In this document: one piece after another, positions 1 through 5,955 of the stretch
Numbering within the stretch: position 1 is the first letter of the stretch
Layout of the letters: each line of letters starts with the position of its first letter
Assembly: GCF_943912665.1 (NCBI RefSeq)
Contig: NZ_CALTVG010000089.1
Span: 1-6,739, forward strand
Length of the DNA: 6,739 nt
Direction: 5' to 3'
DNA from: an uncultured Corynebacterium sp.
GTDB lineage: Bacteria; Actinomycetota; Actinomycetes; Mycobacteriales; Mycobacteriaceae
Program-made: the position numbers and the translations under genes
Notes under the pieces: generated by a model
Told to the model about the DNA's origin: nothing
What the model saw: only the letters and a program-made list of their open reading frames with translations
The model's database searches: none

Positions 1-1
1 C

Positions 2-67
2 AAGGAGGCAGAGTGCTTTGACGCGATCGGCCTGGGTTCTCGCGACTACATGAACCAGTACTTCTAG
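2..67 (+). CDS. 3' end of an unidentified protein-coding gene (partial)
   Basis: An open frame enters from the left edge and ends at TAG 65-67, giving a 21-residue tail (KEAECFDAIGLGSRDYMNQYF). The codons are normal for the window (GAC, ATC, GGC, CTG, TAC, AAC, TTC), so it reads as a genuine gene end. No domain can be recognised from so short a tail and I do not assign a product. No strong U-tailed terminator follows; the nearest hairpins are at 133-171. Confidence 0.6.
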   Translation, partial: KEAECFDAIGLGSRDYMNQYF

Positions 68-132
68 GCTCGCCTTTCTCCAGACCCACGTCCCGCTTCA
101 CGGAGACCAGCGAGAGCGTACGAAACTATTGC

Positions 133-171
133 CTCACCCAAGGGTGAGCACATGGTTCCTCTGCGGGAACC
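133..171. terminator. Two tandem hairpins, possible factor-independent stop or regulatory structure
   Basis: CTCACCC-AA-GGGTGAG (133-148) is a perfect 7-bp inverted repeat. GGTTCC-TCTGCG-GGAACC (154-171) is a perfect 6-bp inverted repeat. They lie 66 bp after the stop of the partial + strand gene. Neither is followed by a T-run on either strand, so a canonical intrinsic terminator is not supported. They could be an RNA structure, protein-binding palindromes or chance, and the first includes the stop codon of the minus-strand remnant. Confidence 0.25.
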
Positions 172-298
172 CGATCTTGCGCTTGCGCATCTCTTGCAAC
201 TCGTCAAGCGAAATGAGTGACCACGCGTCGTCGGGGGTGAACTCGAAAGAGTAGTGGTGGGGCGTCGTCAAGCACTGCGTGTAGTGCTGGACCCGCAA
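134..298 (-). pseudogene. Possible minus-strand coding remnant, 54 codons, no clear start
   Basis: Read on the minus strand, the frame between TAG (299-301) and TGA (134-136) has strongly GC-biased third positions and a plausible protein composition, including the stretches FEFTPDDAWSLISLDELQ and MRKRKIGFPQRN. The only start codon near the 5' end is a TTG directly after the upstream stop, with no clear ribosome binding site. This fits the C-terminal stump of a gene whose front was lost, perhaps when the lysozyme gene arrived or when the promoter region was rearranged. It could also be a small gene or an accident in high-GC DNA. I do not recognise the family. Confidence 0.25.
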
Positions 299-338
299 CT
301 ACTGTGACGAAAGAGTTGAATGTTGCGCGTGTTGCGTC

Positions 339-347
339 TGTGATTAT
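339..347 (+). promoter_or_regulatory. Candidate extended -10 promoter of the lysozyme gene
   Basis: TG-T-GATTAT is an extended -10 type element (GATTAT at 342-347) that would start transcription near 353-355, about 20 nt before the ATG at 375. No good TTGACA-like -35 lies at 17-18 bp; TTGAAT at 316-321 is 20 bp away. TGTTGCG direct repeats at 321 and 330 occupy the -35 zone, so the gene may need a regulator. Assigned by eye only. Confidence 0.3.
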
Positions 348-374
348 TGGGGCGAATTCGGTAGTGTTGCGCGC

Positions 375-1529
375 ATGAGCCATGCACGTCGCCTTGTTAC
401 CGCCGCCGTTACTGCCGTAACGGCCCTTGCGTTGTCCGTATCCACCGCCGTTGCCATCCCGTCCACCGCGCCACAGGGCGTGGATGTTTCCGGCAACAAC
501 CACATGTCCTTGCGCGGCATCGACTGGGATGCTGTGAAGTCGGATGGCCAGTCCTTCGCCTTCGTCAAGGCCACCGAGGGAACCTCCTTCGTGAACCCGA
601 AGTTTGTGGGGGACGCCAACGCGGCGTCGGCAGCCGGCCTCGAGGTGGGCGCGTACCACTACGCCCGCCCGGCCAGCGACGCCAAGCAGCAGGCAGCGAG
701 CTTCGCCTCCCAGATCGCCCTGGTGCCGTCTCAGACCCTGCCGCCGGTGCTGGACATTGAGGTCACCGAAGGTTTGAGCGCCGATCAGCTCGCCGACTGG
801 ATCGACACCTTCATGACCGAGGTCAAGTCGCTGACCGGCCGCACGCCTATGCTCTACACCTACAAGTTCTTCTGGATGGGCCAGATGGGCAACACCACGC
901 GCTTCTCTGAGTACCCGCTGTGGCTGGCCGCCTACCAGGACACCGCTCCGGAACCCGTCGGTGGCTGGGACAAGATTGCCTTCTGGCAGCGCTCCGGCTC
1001 CGGCCGCGTGGCCGGTATCGAAACCGTCGTGGACATGAACCTGTTCAACGGCAGCCAGTCGCAGCTGAAGGAGTTCTCCAACGGCAACTACATCAACTTC
1101 GGCGGCATCGTCGACGACTTGGTGGTGCCGGGCATTGACCTGGGCGATGACGCCGGCGTTCTCATCGCGGGCATCCTTGCCGTGGCCGCCGGCGCGATGG
1201 CGATCCCGGCCGTGGCCCAGGCTGCGCAGGACGCGGGCATCTCCATCGACCCGACCGAACTCATCGAGCAGGCGGAGAAGCTGCTGCAGACCGGCGCAAT
1301 TAGTACCGGCGACCTAGACAAGCTGGCCAACCACGACGCCACCACCGGCGACTTGGCCCTGTTCCTCGATAACGCGGAGCACGTGCAGGACTTCGACTCC
1401 AACAACATTGACCAGCAGGACGTGGACACCGCCGCAGACGTGGCGCGCACCGCCGGACACGGCGCGGGCGTCGAGGTGCCGGCGTTCGACTCCAAGCAGG
1501 TGGCGGACCTGCTCAACAGCCTGCTTTAG
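375..1529 (+). CDS. Secreted GH25-family lysozyme (N-acetylmuramidase) with C-terminal extension
   Basis: 384 residues. A Sec signal peptide is clear: positive n-region (MSHARR), hydrophobic core to about residue 22, and an AVA cleavage motif ending at residue 27. A glycoside hydrolase family 25 domain fills about residues 33-235. It shows GVDVSG with Asp37, VLDIE with Asp127 and Glu129 (the acidic pair expected at the active site), and the late VVDMN strand with Asp220. This family cuts the beta-1,4 bond between N-acetylmuramic acid and N-acetylglucosamine in peptidoglycan, so it should act in the cell envelope or outside the cell, in wall remodelling or against competitors. After the domain come a hydrophobic stretch (about 260-284) and an acidic, probably helical tail of about 100 residues that I cannot assign. 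ATG 375 is chosen because no usable in-frame start lies just upstream and it gives a complete signal peptide; the ribosome binding site is weak. Its stop overlaps the stop of the convergent gene. Confidence 0.9.
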   Translation: MSHARRLVTAAVTAVTALALSVSTAVAIPSTAPQGVDVSGNNHMSLRGIDWDAVKSDGQSFAFVKATEGTSFVNPKFVGDANAASAAGLEVGAYHYARPASDAKQQAASFASQIALVPSQTLPPVLDIEVTEGLSADQLADWIDTFMTEVKSLTGRTPMLYTYKFFWMGQMGNTTRFSEYPLWLAAYQDTAPEPVGGWDKIAFWQRSGSGRVAGIETVVDMNLFNGSQSQLKEFSNGNYINFGGIVDDLVVPGIDLGDDAGVLIAGILAVAAGAMAIPAVAQAAQDAGISIDPTELIEQAEKLLQTGAISTGDLDKLANHDATTGDLALFLDNAEHVQDFDSNNIDQQDVDTAADVARTAGHGAGVEVPAFDSKQVADLLNSLL

Positions 1530-2359
1530 AACGCGGGCGTATCGCGACGCGGGCTCGCGCCGCTGAAGAAGTGGCGCGTCCACGCCTCGTCGCGGTAGTG
1601 CGCGGGCACGGCCCCGGACAAGAGGGGCTTGGATATCGTGGCGGCTGCGGGGGAGCCGTCTGTGGGAAGCTCGGTATCCGAGCCGATGAGGATGATGTTG
1701 CCGTAGCGCCGGCCCTTAAGCATGGGAGGATCGGCAATAACGGCGACGTGCTCAAAGACTTCCGTCATTCCGGCGAGTTCCGCCTTCGCGCCCTGCAGGT
1801 CGGAGTGATCGCCACAATTGGCCACGTAGAGCCCACCCGGGCAGAGCGTGGCGTGGGCGTGCTGGAAGAACTCTAAGGTGGTGAGAGGTTCCGGGGTTTC
1901 TGCGCCGGCGAAGACATCTCGGATGATGACGTCGAAGCGGTTCGGCGGAAATCCTTCGGTGACAGCGCGGGCCTCGCCGGCGCGGATTTTCACGCGGGGC
2001 GCTGAGGGGATGGCGGCCAGGTCACGGATGAGCTCCGCTAGCTTGGCATCGAGTTCGACCACCGTGTTGTGGGAATCCGGCCACAGGTCGGCGAAGTAGC
2101 GGGGCAGGGAACAGCCCCCGCCGCCCAAATGCAGCAGGCGCTTGCCGGAAGCAAGATTCTCCACGGCGGCGGCAATCCAGCGCATGTACTCAAACTCCAG
2201 GGCGCGCGGCTCGTCAGGGATGAGGTGCGAGGACGGCACGCCGTTGATGTTGAGGATGAAGGCGCCGTCGCGGAAGGGATCCGGCTCGACGACGAGCTCG
2301 CCGGTGGAGATTTCGTAGGTGCCCGCGATGGAGTGTTCGGTGTTGCGTTTCCTGCCCAT
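1526..2359 (-). CDS. Spermidine/spermine synthase-like protein with SAM-methyltransferase fold
   Basis: 277 residues from the ATG at 2359; an in-frame ATG at 2443 would add 28 low-complexity residues and run across the region between the divergent genes, so the shorter start is preferred. The Rossmann core shows the nucleotide-binding loop LLHLGGGGCSLPRYF (glycines at 79-82), the acidic end of strand 2 in TVVELD (Glu102), GEARA (128-132), and FDVIIRDVFAG with Asp148 where polyamine synthases carry their catalytic acid. The C-terminal part has CPGGLYVANCGD and RYGNIILIGSD strands. The fold is that of SpeE-like aminopropyltransferases and related methyltransferases. The usual polyamine-site motifs and N-terminal beta domain are not clearly present, so the substrate is unknown and true spermidine synthesis is doubtful. 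It is divergent from mnmA and convergent with the lysozyme gene, with no operon partner. Confidence 0.75.
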   Translation of the reverse strand: MGRKRNTEHSIAGTYEISTGELVVEPDPFRDGAFILNINGVPSSHLIPDEPRALEFEYMRWIAAAVENLASGKRLLHLGGGGCSLPRYFADLWPDSHNTVVELDAKLAELIRDLAAIPSAPRVKIRAGEARAVTEGFPPNRFDVIIRDVFAGAETPEPLTTLEFFQHAHATLCPGGLYVANCGDHSDLQGAKAELAGMTEVFEHVAVIADPPMLKGRRYGNIILIGSDTELPTDGSPAAATISKPLLSGAVPAHYRDEAWTRHFFSGASPRRDTPAF

Positions 2360-2369
2360 AATGCTGATT

Positions 2370-2375
2370 AGCTTA
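2370..2375 (-). promoter_or_regulatory. Candidate -10 box of the SpeE-like gene
   Basis: TAAGCT on the minus strand ends 10 nt before the ATG at 2359. Transcription would therefore begin only a few bases before the start codon. This would explain the lack of a Shine-Dalgarno sequence just upstream; the nearest GAGG is about 27 nt away. No clear -35 was found. Confidence 0.25.
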
Positions 2376-2400
2376 GGGAATACCTCAGAGCGATGGCGTG

Positions 2401-2430
2401 TTGGGGTAGGAGGTACACCGCGACTAGTCT
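2401..2430 (+). promoter_or_regulatory. Candidate sigma-A-type promoter of mnmA
   Basis: TTGGGG (2401-2406) and TAGTCT (2425-2430) are separated by 18 bp, predicting a transcript start near 2437 and a leader of about 27 nt. That leader contains the ribosome binding site AAGGGGAG (2453-2460), 3 nt before the ATG at 2464. The arrangement fits constitutive expression of the mnmA operon. Assigned by eye. Confidence 0.4.
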
Positions 2431-2463
2431 TGGTGGACGTCAATGAAAGAAGAAGGGGAGAGC

Positions 2464-3549
2464 ATGCGAGTACTGGTAGCCATGTCCGGAGGCGTCGATT
2501 CCTCCGTGGCGGCCGCCCGCGCGGTCGAGGCAGGCCACGACGTCATTGGCGTGCACTTGGCCCTGCACAAGGACGCCCAGCAGACCCGGGAGAAAGCCCG
2601 CGGCTGCTGCTCGCTGGAGGATTCCGCCGACGCCCGCCGCATCTGTGACAAGCTGGGCATTCCTTTTTATGTGTGGGACTTCTCCGAGGAGTTCAAGGAG
2701 GCCGTCATCGGTGACTTCGTGGACTCCTACGCCCGTGGCGAGACCCCAAATCCCTGCCTTCGCTGCAATGAGAAGATCAAGTTCGCAGCCCTTCTGCGCA
2801 AGGGCATGGCGCTGGGCTTCGATGCGGTGGCAACGGGCCACTATGCCACTATCGACGCCGACGGCTACATGCGCCGCTCCCTGGATGAGAACAAGGACCA
2901 GTCTTATGTGCTGGGTGTTATCACCAAGGAGGAGCTGGACCACTGCTTCTTCCCCATCGGGGATACCCCGAAGCCACAGATCCGCGAGGAGGCCAAGCGC
3001 CACGGCTTTTCCACCGCCTCCAAGCCGGATTCTTATGACATCTGTTTCATTCCGGACGGCAATACCCAGGCCTTCCTGGGCCGCTCCATTGGCCTGCGCC
3101 CGGGCATGATTGTGGATACGCAGGGCAACGAGCTCAAGGAGCACGACGGCGCGTGGAACTACACCATTGGCCAGCGCAAGGGGCTCGACATCAAGACGCC
3201 GACTGCCGACGGCTCCCCGCGCTACGTCACCGACATCGACGCCGCCACTGGCACCGTCACCGTGGGTTCACGCGCCGATTTGGTCGTGACCAGCATTGAG
3301 GCCGACCGACTCAAATACCTCCACCCGGCCATGGAGGGCGACTTCGACTGCGAGGTACAGGTGCGCGCCCACGGCTCGGTGGTGCCCTGCCGCGCGCACG
3401 TGGACCGCGAGTCTGACCGCATGGCGCTGGAGCTTAACGAGCCTCTCTCCGGCGTGGCCCGCGGCCAGGCCGCCGTGCTCTACCTGCCGAGCCCGGACGA
3501 GCTGGGCGATATCGTGCTGGGTTCCGGCACCATCTGCGGGACGAAGTAG
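2464..3549 (+). CDS. mnmA: tRNA-specific 2-thiouridylase MnmA
   Basis: 361 residues, the normal family length. The enzyme activates U34 of the Glu, Gln and Lys tRNAs with ATP and transfers sulfur to form 2-thiouridine, which stabilises decoding at the wobble base; it acts in the cytoplasm and takes sulfur from a cysteine desulfurase relay. The N-terminal PP-loop ATPase motif is SGGVDSS (8-14). [12 protein letters not shown] carries the first catalytic cysteine at 101, and [11 protein letters not shown] carries the second at 194, matching the two cysteines of the E. coli enzyme. ATGHYA (123-128), the KDQSYVL tRNA-binding segment (144-150) and the [13 protein letters not shown] barrel region are all present. 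The start is ATG 2464 because the GGGGAG ribosome binding site lies directly upstream; an in-frame ATG at 2443 lacks one and would add seven residues before the first strand. The stop abuts the ATG of the next gene. Confidence 0.96.
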   Translation: MRVLVAMSGGVDSSVAAARAVEAGHDVIGVHLALHKDAQQTREKARGCCSLEDSADARRICDKLGIPFYVWDFSEEFKEAVIGDFVDSYARGETPNPCLRCNEKIKFAALLRKGMALGFDAVATGHYATIDADGYMRRSLDENKDQSYVLGVITKEELDHCFFPIGDTPKPQIREEAKRHGFSTASKPDSYDICFIPDGNTQAFLGRSIGLRPGMIVDTQGNELKEHDGAWNYTIGQRKGLDIKTPTADGSPRYVTDIDAATGTVTVGSRADLVVTSIEADRLKYLHPAMEGDFDCEVQVRAHGSVVPCRAHVDRESDRMALELNEPLSGVARGQAAVLYLPSPDELGDIVLGSGTICGTK

Positions 3550-4458
3550 ATGACCGGATTCGCCCTTGGCCCCATGCCCGGCATGTCCATGGCGGAGGCA
3601 GCGGACATCATCCTAGGGGAGACCGCGCTTCCCGCCCTCCCGCAGCTTCCCGAGCGCGGCTTGGGCTCGGATGCGGTGGGCCGCACGGCCAGCATGCTGG
3701 AGGCCATCTCCATCGACCGCGGGCCGCGCGCGTGGCGGATGACGGCGCGCCCGCAACTGCTGACCCGCCGCGCCTGGGACCGCCTGGAGCGCGATCTCGA
3801 CGAGGTCCAGGAGGTCTGGGGCGAGACCGTGCCGCGCGTCAAAGTGCAGGCGCTTGGCCCGTGGACACTCGCGGCGAGCATTGAGCTTGCCGACGGCCAC
3901 CGCGTCCTCACCGACCGCGGCGCCTTCGCCGAGCTTTCTGAGGCTCTCCGCCACGGCCTCCGTACCCACGCCGCGGATGTTGCGCGCCGTTTCCACGGGG
4001 AGGTCGTCGTCCAACTCGATGAGCCCTTGCTGAGCGACGTTACGGCGGGCCGCCTTCCCGGCACCACCGACTTCGACACCATCCCCGCCGTCCCCGACGA
4101 GGTCGCGCTCGACCTCCTGCAGTCTTTCGAGGCGGATTACCTCCACGCCCCGCCGTTATGGTCGTTGGCGCCGGCCGCTTCCACGTTCCTCACGGATTTC
4201 CGGGGTCTAGAGACCCCGTGTCACCTCGACGGCCTAGGAGAACACCTCAGTGCCGGGCACCGCATTGGGATGGGGATCCCCGGTCGCGATGCCCGCGCTG
4301 AGGCGATCGCGCTGGCCCGCCACCTTGACCGCATCGGCATGCCGCGCGAGCTGCTCGTCGATAAATTTGACGTGTACCCAGTCACGGCTTCCGCTAGCAC
4401 TCTGCGCTCGGTATCCGAGACCGCCGATATCCTCGCCCGCGACGCCGGCGATCTCTAG
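3550..4458 (+). CDS. MetE-like (cobalamin-independent methionine synthase family) protein
   Basis: 302 residues, far shorter than true MetE (about 750) and similar in size to the stand-alone C-terminal-domain homologues found near mnmA and ligA in mycolic-acid bacteria. Recognisable pieces are GPMPG near the start, a GPWTLAASIEL strand-helix (103-113), VVVQLDEP (152-159, the family's conserved acidic strand), a predicted barrel strand around HAPP (199-202), and a C-terminal KFDVYP strand. True MetE binds zinc through His, Glu and two Cys. Here I find a single cysteine in the whole protein (Cys224), and the place where an HxC-type motif is expected reads HAP. Methyl transfer to homocysteine is therefore unlikely and the role is unknown. 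The ATG follows the mnmA stop with no gap, so translation is probably coupled and the two are one transcript. Its stop overlaps the stop of the opposing ATPase gene at CTAG. Confidence 0.8.
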   Translation: MTGFALGPMPGMSMAEAADIILGETALPALPQLPERGLGSDAVGRTASMLEAISIDRGPRAWRMTARPQLLTRRAWDRLERDLDEVQEVWGETVPRVKVQALGPWTLAASIELADGHRVLTDRGAFAELSEALRHGLRTHAADVARRFHGEVVVQLDEPLLSDVTAGRLPGTTDFDTIPAVPDEVALDLLQSFEADYLHAPPLWSLAPAASTFLTDFRGLETPCHLDGLGEHLSAGHRIGMGIPGRDARAEAIALARHLDRIGMPRELLVDKFDVYPVTASASTLRSVSETADILARDAGDL

Positions 4459-5585
4459 TCCACGCGCCCCAGGCTGTCCGTCGCGGTGAAGAAGGCCTCC
4501 ATGTAGGGGATGACGAACTGCAGCTGGCCATGGGCGGTGGGTTCGATGAGGTCGGCGTCGATAAGCCGCTGGCGCGTGGCAGAGAGGGAGCGCACCGTCC
4601 GATCTTGGTGCGCGGCGATGTTCTTGATTTCTGCCGTGCCGTCCTTCATGACCGCGCTCATCGCCTCAAGGAAGAGGCGCTGCGCCGGCGGAAGTGCCAG
4701 AGTGGCCGGCTGGTGGACCTGGGCGCCTAGGACCGAGATGGCCTCAGCCGATACCGCCTGAACGTCGCGCTCTTCGATGCGGCTGCCGCCTTCGCGCTGG
4801 GCCCTGCCCCAGGCCAGCGATCCGACGAGCTGCACCAAGTAGGGATACCCCCGGGAAAGCCGTACTGCAGCCGCTACGGCCTCCTCGGTGAACTCCAGGT
4901 CGGAGTGCGCCGCCGTCTGCGTGAACGCTACCTCGGCATTTGCGGGGGAGAGCGGGCCCAGGACGAACTTCTGCGCGCGGCGCAGGAAGGTCACGCCCGG
5001 CAGATCCAGCAGGCGGTTAACTCCTTGCGGCAGGCCCGCGGCCACAATGGCGACGTCGAGTTCATCGCGCACCAAGTCCTGATAAGTCACGGCCAGGGAG
5101 GTGAGATCCTCGGCGTCCGCATCCTGTACTTCGTCGATGGTGAGCAGAACGCCTGTGCCTTTGAGCAGGTCTAAAAGCTCGCGCAGGCGCGTGTTGAGCG
5201 TGGGTTTGTAGGATTCCTCGGTGTTGTGCTGGATGCCAATCGTGGCTAAACCGCCAATGCCGACGCGATTGACCTTGTGCTTGTCCGCCGGCGCCAGCTT
5301 CTCCATGATGCGCGGGATGGTGGTATCCACCAATTCCTCCACCATGGAGCTGCGCCCCGAGGCCCGAAGCGTAATCCAACCCCGGCTGGAAGCGATATCT
5401 TCTAGCTCGTTGAGGAGCACCGTCTTGCCAATACCGCGGGCGCCGCTAATGATAAGCGAGCGGCCGGGTGTTCCCGGCTGGGAGTCAAGCGCAGCCCGAA
5501 AGGTATCGAGTACTGCTGTGCGGCCGACCCAAAAGAGTGGTGGAACGCCGAAGGTGGGGCGAAAGGGATTCTCGTGCGGGGTCAT
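4455..5585 (-). CDS. AAA-family ATPase with C-terminal winged-helix-like region
   Basis: 376 residues from the ATG at 5585. The N-terminus has the short signature NPFRPTFG-PP-VGR (6-22) seen in a class of stand-alone AAA ATPases. Walker A is GARGIGKT (48-55) and Walker B is VLLTIDEVQD, with Asp151 and Glu152 acidic, so ATP hydrolysis is expected. A sensor-like AAGLP follows. The last 70 or so residues (from PAQRLFLEAM) alternate helices and a DLIEP...LQFVIP hairpin, as in the winged-helix domain of Orc1/Cdc6-type and related ATPases, so DNA binding is plausible. The exact role is unknown; DNA-linked switch, defence or stress functions are all possible. In-frame ATGs at 5597 and 5594 lack a ribosome binding site and lie inside a TATGAT box. 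The ATG at 5585 has GGAG upstream and would be the first base of a leaderless message. The 3' end overlaps the MetE-like gene by 4 bp. Confidence 0.8.
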   Translation of the reverse strand: MTPHENPFRPTFGVPPLFWVGRTAVLDTFRAALDSQPGTPGRSLIISGARGIGKTVLLNELEDIASSRGWITLRASGRSSMVEELVDTTIPRIMEKLAPADKHKVNRVGIGGLATIGIQHNTEESYKPTLNTRLRELLDLLKGTGVLLTIDEVQDADAEDLTSLAVTYQDLVRDELDVAIVAAGLPQGVNRLLDLPGVTFLRRAQKFVLGPLSPANAEVAFTQTAAHSDLEFTEEAVAAAVRLSRGYPYLVQLVGSLAWGRAQREGGSRIEERDVQAVSAEAISVLGAQVHQPATLALPPAQRLFLEAMSAVMKDGTAEIKNIAAHQDRTVRSLSATRQRLIDADLIEPTAHGQLQFVIPYMEAFFTATDSLGRVD

Positions 5586-5592
5586 GGTCTCC

Positions 5593-5598
5593 ATCATA
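5593..5598 (-). promoter_or_regulatory. Candidate -10 box (TATGAT) of the ATPase gene
   Basis: TATGAT on the minus strand, one base from the TATAAT consensus, ends 7 nt before the ATG at 5585. The transcript would begin at or next to that ATG. The -35 position, 17 bp upstream, falls exactly on a TCTCCC repeat (5616-5621) rather than a TTGACA-like hexamer, suggesting that a bound regulator controls this promoter. Confidence 0.45.
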
Positions 5599-5603
5599 AA
5601 CGG

Positions 5604-5654
5604 ATTGGGAGATTTGGGAGACTTTTTGAAATGGGGAGATTTGGGAGACTTTTT
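5604..5654 (-). repeat. Two 24-bp direct repeats carrying four TCTCCC motifs; candidate operator
   Basis: Copies at 5604-5627 and 5631-5654 differ at one base and are separated by 3 bp (period 27 bp). Read on the minus strand each has the form AAAAAGTCTCCCAAATCTCCC. TCTCCC occurs four times, with left ends on the + strand at 5607, 5616, 5634 and 5643, all offset by multiples of 9 bp. The array lies between the RHH gene and the ATPase start and covers the -35 zone of the ATPase promoter. It resembles binding sites for a regulator; the neighbouring RHH protein or the ATPase itself are the obvious candidates. Confidence 0.6.
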
Positions 5655-5670
5655 CGGCTCCCAGGTCGAT

Positions 5671-5934
5671 TTAGGCGTCCCGCACCGTCCGAATGGCGCC
5701 GACGACGTCGAAATCGCCGTTAATAGCTATAGGGGCACGATGGGTGAGCTCCGTAATCTTTTCCTGAGCACTGGGACGCTGCGGGAAATCTGGGTGTGAA
5801 GCTGTGGTTGTCAGGAGATCGCGCAGGTAGTTTTCCAAAGAAATGCCAGCAGCATCAGCGCGCTTCTGGAGGGTGTCAATGACGGAGGGGTCGACGTTGG
5901 GGATATGGATGGTGCGGTGAGCGGGAGCAGCCAT
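5671..5934 (-). CDS. Ribbon-helix-helix protein, VapB/FitA-like antitoxin, no toxin partner seen
   Basis: 87 residues. The N-terminal half matches a ribbon-helix-helix DNA-binding fold: strand RTIHIPNV (7-14), helix 1 DPSVIDTLQKRADAAG (15-30) and helix 2 SLENYLRDLL (32-41). This is the pattern of FitA/VapB-type antitoxins, dimers that bind their own promoter; the less structured C-terminal half would be the toxin-binding part. A PIN-domain toxin would be expected to overlap its 3' end, but only 85 bp of repeat DNA separates its stop from the ATPase ATG. It therefore looks orphaned, or works as a plain regulator. The ATG at 5934 has no Shine-Dalgarno sequence but sits 6 nt after a TAGACT box. 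The membrane-protein gene lies 21 bp upstream on the same strand. Confidence 0.7.
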   Translation of the reverse strand: MAAPAHRTIHIPNVDPSVIDTLQKRADAAGISLENYLRDLLTTTASHPDFPQRPSAQEKITELTHRAPIAINGDFDVVGAIRTVRDA

Positions 5935-5940
5935 AGCGCC

Positions 5941-5946
5941 AGTCTA
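5941..5946 (-). promoter_or_regulatory. Candidate -10 box (TAGACT) of the RHH gene
   Basis: TAGACT on the minus strand lies in the 21-bp gap after the membrane-protein gene and ends 6 nt before the ATG at 5934. Transcription would start at the ATG, giving a leaderless message, which is common in corynebacteria and mycobacteria. No clear -35 is visible. Confidence 0.3.
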
Positions 5947-5955
5947 CGGAAGGTT

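Larger units (their letters stand above)
68..374. other. Intergenic region upstream of the lysozyme gene
   Basis: About 300 bp without an intact gene. It holds two tandem hairpins at 133-148 and 154-171, a possible degraded minus-strand coding remnant at 134-298, an inverted repeat AGCACT/AGTGCT at 271-288, and three TGTTGCG direct repeats at 321, 330 and 365 around the likely lysozyme promoter. Apart from these I see nothing. Confidence 0.5.

Noticed and set aside
396..421. GTTAC / GTTAC / GTAAC motifs just after the lysozyme start, resembling an envelope-regulator site
   Set aside because: They arise from Val-Thr-Ala codons of the signal peptide and have irregular spacing, so coding constraint explains them.
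204..659. Minus-strand open frame of 151 codons across the lysozyme 5' end
   Set aside because: Most of it is antisense to the signal peptide and GH25 domain, and the translation is glycine/arginine-rich with no motif. A different minus-strand frame at 134-298 has the better coding signal.
2360..2443. Upstream ATG for the SpeE-like protein
   Set aside because: The extra 28 residues are low-complexity, and the extension would overlap the mnmA promoter and likely the gene's own promoter.
2443..2463. Upstream ATG for mnmA
   Set aside because: No ribosome binding site ahead of it; its codons spell the GGGGAG ribosome binding site of ATG 2464, and the family starts just before the first PP-loop strand.
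2440..3144. Long minus-strand open frame inside mnmA (234 codons)
   Set aside because: It lies wholly antisense to an unmistakable mnmA; long antisense frames are common in high-GC genes, and the translation shows no domain.
3480..4146. Two long minus-strand open frames antisense to the mnmA end and the MetE-like gene
   Set aside because: Arg/Ser-rich or low-complexity translations without motifs; shadows of the + strand codons.
5604..5654. CRISPR-like array
   Set aside because: Only two repeat units with a 3-bp gap; no spacers and no cas genes.
5221..5799. + strand open frame across the ATPase 5' end, the repeats and the RHH gene
   Set aside because: It is antisense to two better-supported genes, and its repeated GDLGDF peptides are only the translation of the DNA repeat.
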